Origin: Mucilaginibacter sp. UBA4741
GTDB taxonomy: Bacteria > Bacteroidota > Bacteroidia > Sphingobacteriales > Sphingobacteriaceae
NCBI GenBank assembly: GCA_002403905.1
Contig: DHIR01000281.1
Span: forward strand, 409-8,171
Direction of reading: 5' to 3'
DNA: 7,763 nt
A model generated the notes under the pieces. That model was not told the DNA's origin. It searched no databases and saw only the letters and a list, made by a program, of their open reading frames with translations. Both the position numbers and the translations under genes were made by a program. Shown piece by piece: positions 4,189 through 7,763 of the stretch (position 1 is the stretch's first letter; each line of letters opens with the position of its first letter).

Positions 4189-5653
4189 CCACAAAAAAGC
4201 CGTCATCATTGGTGCAGGTATAGCAGGTATAGCAACCGCTATCCGTTTAGCCGTTAAGGGCTACGCGGTCGAGGTTTTTGAAGCAAACCCCACGCCCGGC
4301 GGTAAACTGGCCGAAATAAAAAAAGACAAATTCAGGTTCGATACCGGGCCGAGCCTATTGACACTTCCCCAATATATTGATGAACTGTTCGAGTTGGCGG
4401 GTAAAGATGTATCGGCTTACTTTCAATATCAAAAGTTGGATGTTAACTGCAAATATTTTTATGAGGATGGCACCAAACTAACTGCCTATGCAGATAAGGA
4501 TAAATTTGAGAAAGAAATAACTACCCATATTGGCGAGCCTGCCGATGCCGTCGAAAAACAAATGGCAAACAGCGCGCAGATCTATGAGCTAACTAATCCT
4601 GTATTTTTACAACGGGCTTTCCTGGGCTTTAAAAGTTTCTTTACCAAAGAGGGGTTTAAGGCGCTGATCAACCTAAAGAAACTGGATGCCGGGCGTATCA
4701 TGCACCAGGCCAACCAAAGTTTTTTTAAGGATGAGCGCATGGTGCAGTATTATGATAGGTATGCTACCTACAATGGCTCCAACCCGTACACGGCACCGGC
4801 TACATTGAATGTAATTCCGCATTTGGAGCAGCATTTTGGGGCTTACTTTCCTAAAGAGGGTATGTACAGCATTATTACCAGTTTGGTTAATTTGGTGGTA
4901 ATGTTGGGGGTTAAATTCAATTATAATTCGCCGGTTGATGAGATTGTTTTAAAAGGCAAAACGGCTACCGGTATAAAAGTTAAAGGCGAGATTATTAATG
5001 CTGATGTGGTGGTTTCTAACATGGATATCTGGTTCACCTACAACAAACTGTTAAGTAGCTGTCCCAAACTTCAGCCTAAAAAGATATTGCAGCAGGAACG
5101 CAGCAGTTCGGCATTGGTGTTTTATTGGGGGATAAATAAAAAATTTGCCAAGCTTGACTTGCATAACATATTTTTTAGCGCTGATTATAAAGCCGAGTTT
5201 AACCATATCTGGCAGCAAAAAACAATTTATCACGACCCAACCGTCTACCTAAACATCACCTCCAAACTAAAACCAAAAGATGCGCCGCCGGATTGCGAGA
5301 ATTGGTTTGTGATGATCAACGTCCCCGCCAATACCGGGCAGGATTGGGATAAATTAATTGCCGATGCCCGCAAAAACATATTAGCCAAACTATCCAGCCG
5401 TTTAAACGAAAACATAGGCAAGCTCATCATCAGCGAAAGCGTGCTTGATCCGCGCGATATTGAAAGTAAAACCTCATCCTACCAGGGCTCAATTTACGGC
5501 ACCAACTCCAACAGTAAATATGCCGCGTTTATGCGCCATGCTAATCAATCATCCAAAATAAAGAACCTGTACTTTGTTGGTGGCAGTGTGCATCCGGGTG
5601 GGGGGATACCGTTGTGTTTGTTGTCGGCTAAGATAGTGGCGGAAGCGCTGTAA
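4178..5653 (+). CDS. crtD: CrtI/CrtD-family carotenoid desaturase, probably CrtD
   Basis: A 491-residue FAD-dependent desaturase of the phytoene-desaturase family, which introduces double bonds into carotenoids at the membrane. The dinucleotide motif GAGIAG is at residues 12-17, with Glu35 at the end of the second strand and PGGK at 40-43. The C-terminal FAD contact FVGGSVHPGGGIP is at 466-478. FDTGPSLLTLPQYIDELFEL (54-73) is closer to the Bacteroidota CrtD group (1-hydroxycarotenoid 3,4-desaturase, for myxol- or saproxanthin-type pigments) than to CrtI, which usually has GPSWYWMP at this place. That distinction is from memory of the families. The start is GTG, set by the ribosome site and the motif position; it overlaps the PIN gene by 11 bases. 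No other carotenoid gene is in the window, so substrate is uncertain. Confidence 0.85.
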   Translation: MNSNHKKAVIIGAGIAGIATAIRLAVKGYAVEVFEANPTPGGKLAEIKKDKFRFDTGPSLLTLPQYIDELFELAGKDVSAYFQYQKLDVNCKYFYEDGTKLTAYADKDKFEKEITTHIGEPADAVEKQMANSAQIYELTNPVFLQRAFLGFKSFFTKEGFKALINLKKLDAGRIMHQANQSFFKDERMVQYYDRYATYNGSNPYTAPATLNVIPHLEQHFGAYFPKEGMYSIITSLVNLVVMLGVKFNYNSPVDEIVLKGKTATGIKVKGEIINADVVVSNMDIWFTYNKLLSSCPKLQPKKILQQERSSSALVFYWGINKKFAKLDLHNIFFSADYKAEFNHIWQQKTIYHDPTVYLNITSKLKPKDAPPDCENWFVMINVPANTGQDWDKLIADARKNILAKLSSRLNENIGKLIISESVLDPRDIESKTSSYQGSIYGTNSNSKYAAFMRHANQSSKIKNLYFVGGSVHPGGGIPLCLLSAKIVAEAL

Positions 5654-5658
5654 AAAAC

Positions 5659-5880
5659 GGCTGTTTGAGTAGGGTAATCGCTTTTAAAAACAGGCGGCTC
5701 CGCTGGAGCCCTTAAAATATCACCCTGTATGCTATAAACAGGTAGTTCCGCTGGAACTATTGCGGCTTTCAGTTAATGACTCCGGCGGAGTCGCCTGTTT
5801 ATAGCATAAAATTAAAAAAAAGGTAGGTGCCTCCTAATGGCCATTGAGTTTTAAAAAGCGATTTCCCTGGCTGTTTAAGG
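5659..5880. mobile_element. Candidate MITE-like element with terminal inverted repeats
   Basis: The 288-bp gap after the crtD-like gene has no coding frame of note. Positions 5671-5691 and 5848-5868 are inverted repeats matching at 19 of 21 positions; the left one begins AGGGTAATCGCTTTT. Immediately outside them are direct repeats, GGCTGTTTGAGT (5659-5670) and GGCTGTTTAAGG (5869-5880), matching at 10 of 12 positions, as expected for an old target duplication. The 198-bp interior is filled by hairpins (listed separately) and carries no transposase, so movement would need one supplied from elsewhere. CTGTTT also occurs inside the element, so the outer direct repeats could instead be degenerate internal units. 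Calling it mobile is inference. Confidence 0.55.
5688..5808. repeat. Nested REP-like hairpin units forming a branched structure
   Basis: One unit, AAACAGG followed by a TCCGCyGGA hairpin, occurs three times: plus strand with hairpin at 5696-5710 (GGCTCC-GCT-GGAGCC), plus strand at 5743-5759 (TAGTTCC-GCT-GGAACTA), and minus strand at 5778-5792 (GACTCC-GGC-GGAGTC). The stems differ in sequence but every difference is compensated. Units two and three are enclosed by a perfect 15-bp inverted repeat, TATGCTATAAACAGG at 5728-5742 and its complement at 5794-5808, which would make a three-way junction. The first unit has its own outer arms ACAGG (5690-5694) and CCTGT (5724-5728). The arrangement of opposed units recalls REP/BIME elements. 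Confidence 0.8.
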
Positions 5881-5915
5881 AATCCTTTTTAATTCCTGCA
5901 TCTTTCTCCGTACCT

Positions 5916-5923
5916 TACCTCTG
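5916..5923 (+). promoter_or_regulatory. Weak promoter box of the DUF885 gene
   Basis: TACCTCTGCA matches TAnnTTTG except for one base and ends 18 bases before the ATG at 5942, the same distance as at tdh. It lies just outside the right end of the hairpin element. No clear -33 element is seen. Confidence 0.35.
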
Positions 5924-5941
5924 CAATCAAAATCTAAAAAT

Positions 5942-7717
5942 ATGCGTACCTATATCAAAATCATAAACCGGATAGCAATGGCTATGCTGATTATCCTGCC
6001 GTTTGCCGTTAACGCTCAAACAACTGCAACTAAAGCGTGGGTAGCGAAATCAAACAACTACACCAAAATTTTGCTGGATATCGATAAAAAATATTCGCCC
6101 GAGTTTGGCTCACAGCAAGGCTTAACCATGTACGATGAGCAGATAGGCGTGCCTACACTTGCAAATGCTTTGGCGGCTCAAAAAGAAAAGCAGCATGCTA
6201 TTGTATTGCTAAAAGCCGCCCGCCAAACCGAGAAGGACCGCTTTGTAAAACAGGATCTTGATATACTGATCAACAAAATACAACTGGCTATAAAACAGGC
6301 TAATTATTTTCAGCAAAAACAAGTTACATTTTTAAATGCAACCGGTACGGTATTTGGCGGTATGCAAACCCTGCTTGACGACCAAACTGCCGAACCTCGA
6401 CGAAAAGCAGCGTTGGTACGCTTGCGTAAATATGCCGGGCTCGAAAAAGGTTACCGGCCTATTACTGCTATTCTGAAATACCGTGTGCAACAGCAAATGG
6501 CAAGACCCGGCATGATATATCCGTCTAAACAGGATGTTGAGGTTGCCTTAGCCCATAATGTGAGTATGATAGATGGTATTGGCGTGTTATTTAAAAAATA
6601 TCATTTAACCGGATGGGAAGAAACATACGCCATTGAAAAAAAACAATTAACAGATTATGACGCGTGGATAAAGACAACTTTGCTACCTAAGGGACGAACA
6701 GATTTTAAATTACCTGCCGAAGAGTATAAATTAAACTTAGAGGCTTTGGGAATTGATATTCCGCCAGCCGAGGTGGCAAAAAGAGCGCATGCCCTATTTG
6801 CTGATATTCAAAACCAGATGAAACCATTGGCCGAGCAAATTGCCAAAAAGAACCATCTGCCATCAAATGATTACCGTGATGTAATTAAATTCCTGAAAAA
6901 GGGGCAGATCATAGGCGATTCGATCATGCCGGTTTATCATCGCCATTTGGCTGATATTGAGCAGATCATCCGCGAGCATCATTTGGTTACTTTACCTAAT
7001 CGCCCGGCAATAATCAGGTTGGCATCGGCTGCCGAAACAGCACAGCAGCCTGCGCCACACATGGTACCGCCGCCGTTTTTAAATAATACCGGCCAGCGGG
7101 GTGTTTTTGTATTGCCATTAAATATGCCTGCTGCTCCGGGTGCAAAAGAAGACAAGTATGATGACTTTACTTTTGATGCCGCCTCATGGACCATTATAGC
7201 TCACGAAGCACGCCCCGGGCACGAACTGCAATTTGATAAAATGGTGGAAGAAGGTGTGTCACAGGCACGTGCGCTGTATGCATTTAACTCGACCAACGTA
7301 GAGGGCTGGGGCTTGTATTCAGAATCAATCACCTTACCATATATGCCGGTTGAGGGCCAGCTAGTATCATTGGATTATCGCCTACTGCGCGCCACCCGCG
7401 CTTTCCTGGACCCTGAATTGCAGGCCGGAATTAAAACACAAAAACAAGCGCTTGACCTGTTAATGACCGATGTTGTGCAATCGCATGCTTTTGCACAACA
7501 GGAAGTAGAACGTTATACGTTAAAGGCCCCCGGCCAGGCTAACAGTTATTTTTACGGCTTTACAAAAATGATAGCCTTACGTAAAGATACCGAAACTGCT
7601 TTGGGCAAGAAATTTAACGCGCAACGTTTCCATGATTTTGTTTTAGCGCAGGGTATATTGCCACCGGCGCTATTGCGCGAAGCGGTGATGACTGATTTTA
7701 TACCGAAGGAGAAGTAG
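5942..7717 (+). CDS. Exported DUF885-family putative metallopeptidase
   Basis: A 591-residue protein of typical DUF885 length. Residues 1-25 are a signal peptide: basic start MRTYIK, hydrophobic IAMAMLIILPFAV, then NAQ with likely cleavage after Ala25, so the mature protein is periplasmic or secreted; there is no lipobox cysteine. The motif HEARPGHELQ at 421-430 is the DUF885 signature, where His421, Glu422 and His427 would form a zinc site with HExxPGH spacing rather than HExxH. EGWGLYSE at 454-461 matches the conserved downstream segment, with Glu454 a likely further ligand. The domain seems complete to the C-terminus. Substrate is unknown; a peptidase role is inferred from the motif. The gene appears to be single, with a weak promoter box upstream and an inverted repeat downstream. 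Confidence 0.88.
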   Translation: MRTYIKIINRIAMAMLIILPFAVNAQTTATKAWVAKSNNYTKILLDIDKKYSPEFGSQQGLTMYDEQIGVPTLANALAAQKEKQHAIVLLKAARQTEKDRFVKQDLDILINKIQLAIKQANYFQQKQVTFLNATGTVFGGMQTLLDDQTAEPRRKAALVRLRKYAGLEKGYRPITAILKYRVQQQMARPGMIYPSKQDVEVALAHNVSMIDGIGVLFKKYHLTGWEETYAIEKKQLTDYDAWIKTTLLPKGRTDFKLPAEEYKLNLEALGIDIPPAEVAKRAHALFADIQNQMKPLAEQIAKKNHLPSNDYRDVIKFLKKGQIIGDSIMPVYHRHLADIEQIIREHHLVTLPNRPAIIRLASAAETAQQPAPHMVPPPFLNNTGQRGVFVLPLNMPAAPGAKEDKYDDFTFDAASWTIIAHEARPGHELQFDKMVEEGVSQARALYAFNSTNVEGWGLYSESITLPYMPVEGQLVSLDYRLLRATRAFLDPELQAGIKTQKQALDLLMTDVVQSHAFAQQEVERYTLKAPGQANSYFYGFTKMIALRKDTETALGKKFNAQRFHDFVLAQGILPPALLREAVMTDFIPKEK

Positions 7718-7727
7718 ATGATATACA

Positions 7728-7760
7728 AGACTTACGAAGTTTTAAAAACTTCGTAAGTCT
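7728..7760. terminator. Perfect 16-bp inverted repeat, probable bidirectional terminator
   Basis: AGACTTACGAAGTTTT (7728-7743) and its exact complement (7745-7760) are separated by a single A. The inner TTTTAAAAA would open as the loop, leaving a stem of about 12 pairs. It begins 11 bases after the DUF885 stop. There is no T-run beyond the stem inside the window, so it is not a classical terminator. From memory, closely similar ACTTACGAAGTTTT palindromes recur between genes in many Bacteroidota genomes, so it may be a dispersed repeat used as a transcript end. Confidence 0.65.
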
Positions 7761-7763
7761 CTC

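Noticed and set aside
5728..5808. tRNA or other known structured RNA gene in the branched fold
   Set aside because: There is no anticodon arm, T-loop consensus or CCA-like end, and the closing stem is 15 bp; it does not fit a tRNA.

Overview
The window looks like chromosomal DNA from a Bacteroidota bacterium, most likely a Sphingobacteriaceae relative such as Mucilaginibacter or Pedobacter. The evidence is several TAnnTTTG promoter boxes of the Bacteroidota type, an L-threonine dehydrogenase of the short-chain (epimerase-like) type common in this phylum, a CrtD-like carotenoid desaturase, and a YebC-like N-terminus reading MGRAFEF at the left edge. The taxonomic call is inference from family resemblance; no search was run.

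Minus-strand block (1-1671). A threonine 3-dehydrogenase gene (698-1645) is followed, in the same direction, by a two-gene toxin-antitoxin module: a small antitoxin (419-649) overlapping a PemK/MazF-type toxin (112-432). Beyond it are a promoter and the first seven codons of a probable yebC gene (1-21). The antitoxin start carries a TAnnTTTG box three bases before the ATG and a small palindromic array that could be its operator.

Divergent intergenic region (1646-2231, 586 bp, no convincing gene). It holds three full and one partial copy of a 42-bp tandem repeat, an AT-rich stretch without recognisable content, a weak promoter, and a leader with two 50-bp repeats. Each 50-bp repeat folds into a hairpin and contains a tiny reading frame that starts in the same context as the real start of the next gene, asd.

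Plus-strand block (2232-7760). asd (aspartate-semialdehyde dehydrogenase) ends in a clear terminator. A tightly packed chain follows: an orphan HicB-like gene, a VapB-like antitoxin, a PIN-domain toxin, and a CrtD-like desaturase whose start lies inside the PIN gene. The crtD-like gene is followed by a compact non-coding element (about 5659-5880) with 21-bp terminal inverted repeats, flanking direct repeats, and nested hairpins with compensatory differences; it is a candidate MITE or REP/BIME-like element. An exported DUF885-family putative metallopeptidase follows, and the window closes with a 16-bp perfect inverted repeat.

The protein genes belong to known families. The least explained parts are the non-coding structures: the composite hairpin element behind crtD, the duplicated asd leader hairpins, and the 42-bp array. 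The physical coupling of a carotenoid gene to a toxin-antitoxin chain is the other point worth a second look.
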